Part shown: positions 42,622 to 50,081 of the stretch, piece after piece | Numbering within the stretch: the stretch's first letter is position 1 | Layout of the letters: every line of letters begins with the position of its first letter | Assembly: GCA_003483745.1 (NCBI GenBank) | Contig: DMYD01000034.1 | Span: 1 to 51,122 of the forward strand | Source of the DNA: Roseburia sp. | GTDB taxonomy: Bacteria; Bacillota; Clostridia; Lachnospirales; Lachnospiraceae | Length of the DNA: 51,122 nt | Direction of reading: 5' to 3' | Notes under the pieces: generated by a model | Database searches by the model: none | Told to the model about the DNA's origin: nothing | What the model saw: only the letters and a program-made list of their open reading frames with translations | Program-made: the position numbers and the translations under genes

Positions 42622-43662
42622 TCACTCTGAGATACCTGCATTTGTAAAATAACTGGTATCAACGATATCATCCACTGTCAGATCTTCGTTATCGATCAGC
42701 TTCTGTTCTTTTGAAAAATCCAGCGACTGCTGTATCGTGTCTGTAAATTTGTCTGCATCCACTGTAATCGAACGTTCTCTGGATTCAAAGCTGACTTTTG
42801 CCGTATCATAATCTGTCCCTGTGATGTCAGCATATTTTTGAATCGTCTCATCCTCATTTTCATCGATCCATTGTTTCGTCTTTTCCAATGCCTTTAAGAC
42901 ACCGGTTACAACTTCCGGATGATTTTCGACAAATTCCTGTCTTCCTACCAGATAATTGGATATTGTCCCTGTCGTACTGTTATCTGTAACCACAACAGCA
43001 CCTGCATCTGTTGCCGCTTTCACATCATTTCCTTTTAGAACTGCCCCATCTACATCTCCCGCTGTGAGTGCTGCAAGTCCTTCTGCGGCATTCATATTTA
43101 CAATTTCCACATCACTGGTGCTAAGTCCCGCCTGTTCTAATAATGTAAGAAGCATCTGGTGCTCATTCGTAGAGAATTTAACGGTCAGTTTCTTTCCTTT
43201 GAAATCCTCCACTTTCTGAATTTCGGTTTCTTTTCCCGCAAATAATTTAAATCCATTTTCTGAGTAATTGACCGTTGAGATTGCAACAAAATGGTCATTG
43301 TTTGCATCTGCCGAAACCAAAGGCAGTGCTCCGATAAATCCAAGGTCAAGATCTTCTGCCACCATCGCCTCCACCACTGCCGGCCCCTGGTTGACAAAAT
43401 TATCAACCACGATCTTCACGCCTGTGCCTGCAAATTCATCCTCAAAATATCCAAGATTATCTGCTATTTTTAAAAGAAAAAAAGATGGCTGATCTCCAAT
43501 ATGTACCTCTAAGTTTCCTGTCTCTGATGTTTCCTCCGTTTTTGTTTCTGCGCTTGTCTGTCCTGTATTCTGTTTATTTTGTCCGCATCCCACAAAAGCT
43601 CCTATAATTACAAATACAGATATTAAAATAGCGGTAAATCTCTTTCCTGTCATACTCTTCAT
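42622..43662 (-). CDS. NitT/TauT-family substrate-binding lipoprotein (SsuA-like)
   Basis: A 346-residue solute-binding protein with a lipoprotein signal: basic start, hydrophobic helix FTAILISVFVIIGAFVGC, and lipidated Cys26, then a Thr/Glu-rich linker (residues 28-50). The binding domain has the family's typical stretches HIGDQPSFFLLKIADNLGYF, VEAMVAEDLDLGFIGALP and LKGNDVKAATDAGAVVVTDN. Families of this type bind sulfonates, taurine, nitrate or thiamine precursors; sequence cannot choose. The start may be the second ATG three codons later (GGAG is closer to ideal spacing). Confidence 0.93.
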   Translation of the reverse strand: MKSMTGKRFTAILISVFVIIGAFVGCGQNKQNTGQTSAETKTEETSETGNLEVHIGDQPSFFLLKIADNLGYFEDEFAGTGVKIVVDNFVNQGPAVVEAMVAEDLDLGFIGALPLVSADANNDHFVAISTVNYSENGFKLFAGKETEIQKVEDFKGKKLTVKFSTNEHQMLLTLLEQAGLSTSDVEIVNMNAAEGLAALTAGDVDGAVLKGNDVKAATDAGAVVVTDNSTTGTISNYLVGRQEFVENHPEVVTGVLKALEKTKQWIDENEDETIQKYADITGTDYDTAKVSFESRERSITVDADKFTDTIQQSLDFSKEQKLIDNEDLTVDDIVDTSYFTNAGISE

Positions 43663-43676
43663 TCTCCTCTCTGCTT

Positions 43677-44141
43677 TTATACCAGATGATCCATATGCAT
43701 CAGATACGGATGCTCCTCTCTCTCCCTCTTTTTCGCTTCCTCATATGTTTCTTCTACCAGTTTTTCTGCATCAAGTTTCCATACGGTTGACAAATCGGTA
43801 TCCTCACCAAATTCTCTTAAACATTCTTCATATTTCTGTTCAAATTCCCCTCCTGCGATCAGTGCCTGATAGGGTTTTGTCACAATCACAAAACTTCTTC
43901 CATCTCTGAAAGAAATATGCAGTAAAACTTTTTTCTGAAACCAGATACTATACACCAGATTTTTCTGAATCTGTGAACTTTCCAGCAACTCATAAATCTC
44001 AATGCGCCCTTTTTCGTCTATTCCTGCTTTCCATACCTTCTGTATCCATGGCAGACCATTTTTTCCTGCTGCAATCACTGTAATGTCCGCTTCCTCATCT
44101 CGCATCAGATGTTCTATTTTTTCTTTTAATTCCATTTTCAC
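43677..44141 (-). CDS. Conserved small protein, possibly flavin split-barrel (PNPOx-like)
   Basis: A 154-residue soluble protein that I do not recognise with certainty. Alternating strands (DITVIAAGKNGLPWIQKVWK, LVYSIWFQKKVLLHISFRDG, SFVIVTKPYQALIAGGEFE) resemble the flavin-binding split barrel of pyridoxamine-phosphate-oxidase-like proteins; the C-terminal part is charged and helical. It starts at GTG 44141 or, more likely, at ATG 44135 (GGGGG nine bases upstream). It lies eight bases after the radical-SAM gene and 14 before the importer genes, so it may be a redox partner of the radical enzyme. Confidence 0.65.
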   Translation of the reverse strand: MKMELKEKIEHLMRDEEADITVIAAGKNGLPWIQKVWKAGIDEKGRIEIYELLESSQIQKNLVYSIWFQKKVLLHISFRDGRSFVIVTKPYQALIAGGEFEQKYEECLREFGEDTDLSTVWKLDAEKLVEETYEEAKKREREEHPYLMHMDHLV

Positions 44142-44149
44142 TGTCCCCC

Positions 44150-45403
44150 TTAAATACGGTCAAGATTGATACTCGGATGCATTCCGCATTTGCGGTAATC
44201 ATCCATCTCTGTGCTGATATCATATTTGCGCATAATTTCATAAAATCCTTTGGTCAGCCGCACATAATAATCCAGCGAAGGTGTCATCTGCCTGTGGAAA
44301 ATAGAACCCGGCACCACATTCCAGACATCATGTTTTAACCCGACTCCATGGGATGCCAGTTCTTCTGCCATCTCAAGATCGGCTTTGACCGCCTCATCTT
44401 CCGAAGTAAAACCATACGGTTTGGCAAGTTCCACACCACTTACGATCCCGGTGTTTACCTGACCTTTTCCAAAAATATCAACCGCCCTGTACAAACGCTC
44501 TTTCCACTCTTTTTGTGGAATATGCTTTGCTTTTCCAGGGCAGATCCACTGATACAGCTTATCGCCATAGACCTCAAGATCCGTCGTATAACTGGTAAGT
44601 CCTGTCTGCTCATATAACCTGATCAGCTGCTTTTCGCTAAAAGCACTGCTGTTGACCTGACTTGGAAATTTTTTTGCTTTAAACACACTTCCAACCGCCT
44701 GCATGACACGGATATACGCATCAACTTCATCATCACATAACTCATTTCCACTTAATATGCTGCCGCCTGTCAGTATAAATCCTACATATCTTCCCTTTTC
44801 TTTGATCAGTTCCGGCATAACCTCCCGCACTTCATCGCAGTCAACCTGTTCGTCTTCCCGTCCTTTATACTGATACCCCTGTGCACCTATTCCGCAATAC
44901 TTGCATCCGCATCCCGGTTCATCCCAGAAATGGCAGTACTTATTCACATCAATATGAAACCTCTGCGGTCTTGCACCGATGACATCCCCCATCGGTGTTC
45001 CTTTACTGGTTTTCTTTTCAAAATAATGCGGTTTTTCCCAGTAGAAAACTTCTTCCTCAATTACTTCCTCCTGATCCACTAATGCAGGTTTTCCATTAAC
45101 CACATCAACAATATAAGGTTCTCTCTGCTCTACCGGATTTTTTGCCGGTGCAAATGACATATGCGTTACGATACTGGTTCCATCGCGCAAAAGGAGGGAA
45201 TCTGGAGCCAGTTTTCCGTTTTGGTCCCTCGTCTGATGAATTGCCGGATCTACAAGTTCCAGTGCTGCATCTGTAAATTTCATCCCTCTTCTCTGCACAT
45301 CTATCTGTGTAATGACAAACGGTGACACATCCGGGTATTTTTTTACAATTTCAGAAAAGTTTTCCTCTTTTTTTCTCCAGTCTTTATAATTTGGTGCTTC
45401 CAA
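44150..45403 (-). CDS. Radical-SAM protein with atypical cysteine spacing
   Basis: A 417-residue protein. Cysteines C157, C165, C167 and C170 in YCHFWDEPGCGCKYCGIG can bind an iron-sulfur cluster; the spacing (CX9CX2C if C165 is left out) differs from the usual CX3CX2C and recalls ELP3-type enzymes. GFILTGGSILSGNE (about 208-221) fits the SAM-binding GGE-like motif. A further conserved-looking Cys is in DYRKCGMHPSINLDRI at the C-terminus. There is no recognisable accessory domain, and the N-terminal 140 residues match nothing I know. It uses TTG at 45403 after GGGAGGG. It sits 18 bases after metK, which would supply its cofactor S-adenosylmethionine, and before the importer. Confidence 0.8.
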   Translation of the reverse strand: MEAPNYKDWRKKEENFSEIVKKYPDVSPFVITQIDVQRRGMKFTDAALELVDPAIHQTRDQNGKLAPDSLLLRDGTSIVTHMSFAPAKNPVEQREPYIVDVVNGKPALVDQEEVIEEEVFYWEKPHYFEKKTSKGTPMGDVIGARPQRFHIDVNKYCHFWDEPGCGCKYCGIGAQGYQYKGREDEQVDCDEVREVMPELIKEKGRYVGFILTGGSILSGNELCDDEVDAYIRVMQAVGSVFKAKKFPSQVNSSAFSEKQLIRLYEQTGLTSYTTDLEVYGDKLYQWICPGKAKHIPQKEWKERLYRAVDIFGKGQVNTGIVSGVELAKPYGFTSEDEAVKADLEMAEELASHGVGLKHDVWNVVPGSIFHRQMTPSLDYYVRLTKGFYEIMRKYDISTEMDDYRKCGMHPSINLDRI

Positions 45404-45421
45404 TGTTTTCCCTCCCCTCTT

Positions 45422-46600
45422 TTATAAATGCTTCTTAATCTCTGCAACTTTATCCAGTCTCTCCCACGGCAGATCGACATCGGTTCTGCCAAAATGTCCA
45501 TATGCAGCAGTCTGTTTATAGATCGGTCTTAAAAGATCCAATGCCGCTATGATTGCCGCCGGCCTTAAATCAAATACCTTTCCGATCACTTCCTCGATCT
45601 TTTCATCCTCGTATTTCCCGGTACCAAAGGTATCTACCGATATGGAAACCGGTTTTGCAACACCGATCGCGTAGGCAAGCTCCACTTCGAGTTTTTCCGC
45701 CACACCTGCTGCAACCAGATTTTTTGCCACCCATCTTGCCGCATATGCTGCCGAACGGTCCACCTTCGTCGGATCTTTGCCGGAAAATGCTCCGCCGCCA
45801 TGACGTCCGGTTCCACCGTAAGTATCCACAATAATTTTTCTTCCGGTCAGTCCGGCATCTCCCTGCGGTCCTCCAATGACAAATCTTCCGGTCGGATTGA
45901 TATAATATTTTGTATTTTCATCTAATAATTCAGCCGGAAGCACTGCTTTTATCACGCGCTCGATCACGTCTTTTCTGATTTGTTCCTGTGTTACATCCTC
46001 ACTGTGCTGTGTGGAAATAACGACCGTATCAATTCGTTTTACTGTTCCATTGTCATCAAATTCCACCGTTACCTGTGACTTTCCATCCGGTCTTAAATAA
46101 TCAAGTGTTCCGTCTTTGCGCACTTTCGCAAGCTGTCTGGTCAGACGATGTGCATAGGAGATTGCCGGTGGAAGATACTCCGGTGTCTCATTTGTCGCAT
46201 AACCAAATATAATTCCCTGATCTCCTGCTCCTGTTCCAAAATCTTCCTTCGCATCTTTCTGTTTTGATTCCAAAGCCTTATCCACACCCAGTGCGATGTC
46301 TGCTGACTGTTCATCGATCGAGGTCAGTACTGCGATTGAATCCGCATCAAAGCCGCCTGCATTTCCTGTATATCCGATCTCTCTGATCGTATCCCTGACT
46401 ACCTTTGATATGTCCACATATGCTTTTGTAGTGATCTCTCCTACCACCAGTGCAAGCCCGGTTGCCACCGTCGTTTCTGCTGCAACTCTGGATTTCGGAT
46501 CCTGTGCTAACAACGCATCTAAGATCGCATCTGAGATCTGATCTGCGATTTTATCCGGATGACCTTCTGTTACTGATTCTGATGTAAATAATTTTCCCAT
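45422..46600 (-). CDS. metK: S-adenosylmethionine synthetase
   Basis: A 392-residue enzyme making S-adenosylmethionine from methionine and ATP. Conserved motifs include SVTEGHPDKIADQISDAILD, GAGDQGIIFGYATNETPEYL, RFVIGGPQGDAGLTGRKIIV and the P-loop GGGAFSGKDPTKVDRSAAYA. Length is normal. It heads the operon with a radical-SAM gene and an importer, an unusual place for metK, which in Firmicutes generally stands alone behind a SAM riboswitch. No such riboswitch is seen in its leader; instead a LacI-like operator and a terminator hairpin lie there. Whether the genome has a second metK cannot be seen. The ribosome-binding site AAAAGGAG is well placed. Confidence 0.97.
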   Translation of the reverse strand: MGKLFTSESVTEGHPDKIADQISDAILDALLAQDPKSRVAAETTVATGLALVVGEITTKAYVDISKVVRDTIREIGYTGNAGGFDADSIAVLTSIDEQSADIALGVDKALESKQKDAKEDFGTGAGDQGIIFGYATNETPEYLPPAISYAHRLTRQLAKVRKDGTLDYLRPDGKSQVTVEFDDNGTVKRIDTVVISTQHSEDVTQEQIRKDVIERVIKAVLPAELLDENTKYYINPTGRFVIGGPQGDAGLTGRKIIVDTYGGTGRHGGGAFSGKDPTKVDRSAAYAARWVAKNLVAAGVAEKLEVELAYAIGVAKPVSISVDTFGTGKYEDEKIEEVIGKVFDLRPAAIIAALDLLRPIYKQTAAYGHFGRTDVDLPWERLDKVAEIKKHL

Positions 46601-46687
46601 ACTCTTTTACTCCTTTTCTTTTTGCATGTTTTTGAAAAACTTTTCTCAATCATAACCGCCGGATTCTGTTTTCTCAATTACGAAATC

Positions 46688-46701
46688 TGTAATCGTTTGC
46701 A
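46688..46701. promoter_or_regulatory. Proximal cre/LacI-like operator in front of metK
   Basis: TGTAATCGTTTGCA matches the LacI/CcpA pattern TGNAANCGNTTNCA. It lies just after a -10 candidate (TACATT on the minus strand) and would cover the start point of the metK operon. The LacI-type gene upstream is the natural candidate to bind it; CcpA is the alternative. Confidence 0.6.
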
Positions 46702-46705
46702 TACA

Positions 46706-46733
46706 AATGTATTTTTCTCTTTTTGTCGCACAA
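46706..46733 (-). promoter_or_regulatory. Probable metK operon promoter
   Basis: Minus strand TTGTGC (46728-46733), 16 bases, TACATT (46706-46711). Moderate match; supported by position between the terminator hairpin and the operator. Confidence 0.4.
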
Positions 46734-46780
46734 AAAAGAACTCTTCCAACATGGTTTCAAATCCATATTAAAAGAGTTCT
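46732..46780 (-). terminator. Strong hairpin terminator in the metK leader
   Basis: Minus strand AGAACTCTT (46780-46772) pairs with AAGAGTTCT (46745-46737), with inner ATGG/CCAT, then six Ts. It lies about 132 bases before metK and some 235 bases after the LacI stop. A TATAAT box at 46804-46809 lies just upstream. Confidence 0.75.
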
Positions 46781-46879
46781 CCTGTTTTTGTGAAAACGTA
46801 TACATTATAGTTTTTCAAATGTTTTCATAATTTGTTTTATCTTTTTTTCTACTTTTTTCCGTAAAAGCAGGATATATTA

Positions 46880-46893
46880 TGCAATCGTTTACA
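46880..46893. promoter_or_regulatory. Distal cre/LacI-like operator
   Basis: TGCAATCGTTTACA, the same TGNAANCGNTTNCA pattern as the proximal site, centre to centre about 192 bases away. This spacing would suit DNA looping by a LacI-type repressor. Confidence 0.55.
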
Positions 46894-46933
46894 TTTTTTA
46901 TGATAATATCACAGGAAAGAATCTTGCCCGGAT

Positions 46934-46987
46934 GGCTTTTTATGTAATAGGCAATTTCAATGAATTTTCCTATTGCATAAAAAAGCC
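46934..46987. repeat. Long imperfect inverted repeat after the LacI gene
   Basis: GGCTTTTTATGTAATAGG (46934-46951) and CCTATTGCATAAAAAAGCC (46969-46987) pair over about 17 bases with one mismatch and one bulge, around a 17-base loop. It lies 27 bases after the stop of the LacI-type gene; there is no T run after either arm. The region 46601-47014 (414 bases) holds no gene, only this repeat and the elements listed separately. Confidence 0.6.
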
Positions 46988-47014
46988 AGAAACACTTTGT
47001 CCCTGACTTTTCTC

Positions 47015-48091
47015 TTAAATATAATATTCCATCCGGTTTGCGTTCTCCACTAATGTACAGCTTTCCCGTATCATCAGTTTACCTTCCAGTTCTGTCCGGA
47101 CGATTCCTTTATGTCCTCCACTTAAGCGGTCAACTAACATATACAATGCAAATTTTCCCATCTCTTCCTTTGGAAGACGCACCGAAGTAAGCATTGGTTT
47201 TGTATACTGTGCTTCCTCAATATCGTCACTAGAAATAATGGATGGAACGTAATAACGGTTCTTATATTTGTTCAAACATTTTAACATGCCAATGGCGATC
47301 ATATCATTCGCACAGTAAATGGCTGTCGGCGCATCTCCCCGCTGAATCAGACGTTCCATCACAGCATACCCTTCCGCTTCCGTATGCTCTGCCTCGATCA
47401 CATAACTGATATCCATATCGATCCCATAATGAAACAAAGTATCCTGATAACCTTTGTAACGCGATTCATTATGACAGTCCCCCACATAACCGATCTTCCG
47501 ATGTCCTAATCCGATCAGATATTCCACCGCTAACGCTGCGATCCGCTTTCCATCGCAGATGACCTCATCCACCAGATAATTGGTTGAATTTCGGTTGACA
47601 GAAACAATACTTTTATACTTTGCCGATAACTTTTTGAGTACATTATCATTACATTTTCCAATGATGATCAGTCCATCACTGCGTATGTCCCCATCCGGCT
47701 CCATCTGCGCAATGACCTTATCAATATTTTCCGTCCGGCATTTTCTGTCATTCGAAAACAACGGCTGATGAAAAATATGCATCAGTATGCATCCCTGCCT
47801 GTGGATCTCACTCTCAATGACACGCAGCAGCTCACTGAAAAACGGATCTGTCTCAAGATTGCCCGTTCTTGTCATCAGCACATCAAGATACCACACTTTC
47901 TGACTGGTATCCGTAATTCCCTTTTTTAGATTTCTCGCTGCTTCGTTTGGCATATAATTGAGTTCTCTGGCAATCTTCCAGATACGCTCCCGCAGTTCCT
48001 CCGAAGAACATTTATACCCGGGATTATTTAACACCCGTGAGACTGTTGCTGTGGAAACTCCCGCTTCCTTTGCAATTTTCTTAATAGACAA
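47015..48091 (-). CDS. LacI-family transcriptional regulator upstream of metK
   Basis: A 358-residue regulator. The N-terminal helix-turn-helix is KKIAKEAGVSTATVSRVLNN followed by the hinge YMPNEAARNLKK, then a sugar-binding-protein-like sensor domain with GRKIGYVGDC-like strand GHRKIGYVGDCHNESRYKGY and MRE-like dimer segments near the C-terminus. The start is TTG at 48091; GGGG lies about seven bases before it. A consensus promoter precedes it. It is on the same strand as metK, and two LacI-like palindromes lie between them, so it probably controls the metK operon. The effector is probably a small molecule related to that pathway, though most LacI proteins bind sugars. Confidence 0.9.
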   Translation of the reverse strand: MSIKKIAKEAGVSTATVSRVLNNPGYKCSSEELRERIWKIARELNYMPNEAARNLKKGITDTSQKVWYLDVLMTRTGNLETDPFFSELLRVIESEIHRQGCILMHIFHQPLFSNDRKCRTENIDKVIAQMEPDGDIRSDGLIIIGKCNDNVLKKLSAKYKSIVSVNRNSTNYLVDEVICDGKRIAALAVEYLIGLGHRKIGYVGDCHNESRYKGYQDTLFHYGIDMDISYVIEAEHTEAEGYAVMERLIQRGDAPTAIYCANDMIAIGMLKCLNKYKNRYYVPSIISSDDIEEAQYTKPMLTSVRLPKEEMGKFALYMLVDRLSGGHKGIVRTELEGKLMIRESCTLVENANRMEYYI

Positions 48092-48136
48092 AACCTCACC
48101 CCATTTTATTTCCTACTATTTCAATATGTTAAGTGG

Positions 48137-48165
48137 ATAATAAGACAAGGGGAAGGTTTTGTCAA
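48137..48165 (-). promoter_or_regulatory. Promoter of the LacI-family gene
   Basis: Minus strand TTGACA (48160-48165), 17 bases, TATTAT (48137-48142); near consensus. The start point is about 40 bases before the TTG start codon. Confidence 0.75.
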
Positions 48166-48180
48166 TAGCTATTCAAAATT

Positions 48181-48909
48181 TTAATCCTGTCTGTCCCCGT
48201 CCCCATAACACTCACAAAACCGCGCTGCAAAGGAAGGTTTTTCCCCTGCCACATACAGATGCGCCGTGCTGCCAAATTCATTCACACGGAAACCTGCGAT
48301 CCCTTTTCTGCGCTCTTCCGTGTAAATACTGGTGATCGAACTCGGTGCCGCACACAGTCCATGCCACAAGACCATCGGAGATACGTTTAACAAATGACTT
48401 AACATCACACATTCCACCCCGAAATGACAGAACAGAACGATCGTGTCATGATTTGGCTCATTCACGCGGTAATACATATCATCCCGCTCATAACCATGCT
48501 TTTTCAGTAATGCATCCAGACCATCGCAGACCCACCGGTAAGCTTCTTCCACATTTCCTTTTCGCATGATGTCTGTCTTATTCCAGCGCTCCCTGTCATA
48601 AAGATCCAGATCCTTTTCCATGTCCTGTGGAAGCCAGTCCCAGCAGATCGACTTTTCATTTTTCACATCCGGCCTGTCAATGTGTGCTTCAAACTCACGG
48701 AGCCAGTCTAGTGTCTCTGCCGTCCGGTTCATTTTTTTTAAGGTGCACCCAGCGGTATCCTGTGCCCGTCCCAATGGTGATACATAAAATGCCTTTATCT
48801 GCAGTTTTGCCAGGTATTCCGCTGCAAGTTCTGCCTCCCTCCATCCGGTTTTTGTCAATGTGTCCAGTTCGTAATTTGGATCGCCATGTCTTACGATTAT
48901 GATTCTCAT
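48181..48909 (-). CDS. Histidine phosphatase family protein
   Basis: A 242-residue cytoplasmic phosphatase of the phosphoglycerate-mutase-like superfamily. The catalytic RHG motif is at the N-terminus (MRIIIVRHGDPNYELDTLTK), a second conserved block is YVSPLGRAQDTAGCTL and the second catalytic His is in IVLFCHFGVECVMLSHLL. Substrate is unknown; relatives act on phosphosugars, cobalamin precursors or proteins. The start ATG at 48909 is preceded by AGGAGG; an upstream in-frame ATG overlaps other sequence and has no such site. It is divergent from the J-domain gene and ends 16 bases before the -35 of the LacI promoter. Confidence 0.92.
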   Translation of the reverse strand: MRIIIVRHGDPNYELDTLTKTGWREAELAAEYLAKLQIKAFYVSPLGRAQDTAGCTLKKMNRTAETLDWLREFEAHIDRPDVKNEKSICWDWLPQDMEKDLDLYDRERWNKTDIMRKGNVEEAYRWVCDGLDALLKKHGYERDDMYYRVNEPNHDTIVLFCHFGVECVMLSHLLNVSPMVLWHGLCAAPSSITSIYTEERRKGIAGFRVNEFGSTAHLYVAGEKPSFAARFCECYGDGDRQD

Positions 48910-49029
48910 GTGTGTTCCTCCTGATTTTCCATGAAGATTTAGGGGCAAAAGGTGGTTTTTAATTTCTTGATTGGCAGTTTTTCACCAAATATGTCTAAAT
49001 TTTTCCCACAACCTTTTTCTCTTTTATGA

Positions 49030-49035
49030 TATACT
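49030..49035 (+). promoter_or_regulatory. -10 box directly in front of the J-domain gene
   Basis: TATACT (overlapping TATGAT at 49025-49030) ends six bases before the ATG at 49042, so transcription would begin at or next to the start codon. The -35 is poor (TTTCCC near 49002-49007). Confidence 0.45.
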
Positions 49036-49041
49036 CGATTT

Positions 49042-50058
49042 ATGACAAAAGCAATGGCGTACAAAATCCTGGGAATCACCCCTGGAACAGATCTTACGGA
49101 TATCAAAAAGAAATACCGACAGCTGATGCACCGGGTGCATCCTGACACGGAAGCATTTTCTACCAGAACCTATGATTTTACTGCACAGGAGATCAATGAG
49201 GCTTATGATTTTCTGCGCAAAAATATGCCTGAGGAACGTTTGGGAAAAGCTGATAAAAATACTACATCCAACAGGAAACAGCACGGAAAAACTGCTTACC
49301 GCCAGTCTTACTGGGATGAAAATGCCACAACCGGCTCCACAGCAAAGCAGATGAAATGGGACGCTCCGCTTAATAAAAATGCGTATACCGCGCGCACAGT
49401 CTATCATTACGCCGAAGATGCGGACGGTGAGATCATCGGCAGTTTTCCTGCCGCCTCAGGAAAATATCTCTGGATCTTAGAAGAAGATTTTCCCCTGTTT
49501 TTAAAAAGCATGTTTGAGTGCAGCAAACGCCTGCTCGATCATGTCGACGCACAGATCCGGCGGGAAAACGTCTGTCCAAAACAGCTCAAATTTCAGGCAG
49601 AGCTCTCCTATCTGTTAGCCCAGCAGTTTATCGATGCGACATCGACGCTCAAACGGCTTTTAACACCGGAAGTACTCCCCGATGCTGACATTTATTCTAT
49701 CGCCTCGATGTTAGAACTCGCTGCGGATGCACCTGTGCTTCGCTCCGGCATGACTTTATATCCATCCTGTATCCGGAATCACAGGCTCTTTTTAACAACA
49801 AAATCCGGCAAAAATGCCGGATATGTATCGTTTCGGGATGACCGTCTGTATTATATTATCATTCCGCTGTTTGAGCAGAAACGCGCACAGGTAAAGATTG
49901 AAATTTCAGCCACACAGGACAGAAAAAGGAACCTCCCTGCCGGGACATATAAAAATCTTGACTTTCTGATAAAAATCCCCCATGACAATGCAGGGACATT
50001 CCCGGAAAATATCAATCTGCAGATTGAGGGACTGCTGGCAGAATATGCGAAAAATTAA
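49042..50058 (+). CDS. J-domain (DnaJ-like) protein
   Basis: A 338-residue protein whose first 65 residues form a J domain: AYKILGITPGTDLTDIKKKY, the HPD motif in MHRVHPDTEAFSTRT and the helix IV segment EINEAYDFLRKNM. Such domains stimulate the DnaK ATPase and recruit it to a partner. The remaining 270 residues have no zinc-finger or Gly-Phe region and match nothing I recognise; they contain a possible beta-rich end (HRLFLTTKSGKNAGYVSFRD). No Shine-Dalgarno sequence is seen before either ATG 49042 or ATG 49054, and the -10 box is next to the start, suggesting a leaderless message. Confidence 0.88.
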   Translation: MTKAMAYKILGITPGTDLTDIKKKYRQLMHRVHPDTEAFSTRTYDFTAQEINEAYDFLRKNMPEERLGKADKNTTSNRKQHGKTAYRQSYWDENATTGSTAKQMKWDAPLNKNAYTARTVYHYAEDADGEIIGSFPAASGKYLWILEEDFPLFLKSMFECSKRLLDHVDAQIRRENVCPKQLKFQAELSYLLAQQFIDATSTLKRLLTPEVLPDADIYSIASMLELAADAPVLRSGMTLYPSCIRNHRLFLTTKSGKNAGYVSFRDDRLYYIIIPLFEQKRAQVKIEISATQDRKRNLPAGTYKNLDFLIKIPHDNAGTFPENINLQIEGLLAEYAKN

Positions 50059-50081
50059 TCATATATACATAGATTATTTCT

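Noticed and set aside
46601..46870. SAM (S-box) riboswitch in front of metK
   Set aside because: Looked for the conserved S-box stems and the GATGAAACC-like segments; none found. Only a simple terminator hairpin is present.
46934..46987. Insertion-sequence end or MITE
   Set aside because: No transposase and no target duplication seen around it; kept as an unexplained inverted repeat.
49024..49407. 127-codon frame on the minus strand at the J-domain gene
   Set aside because: Antisense to a clear J domain with the HPD motif; no family resemblance.
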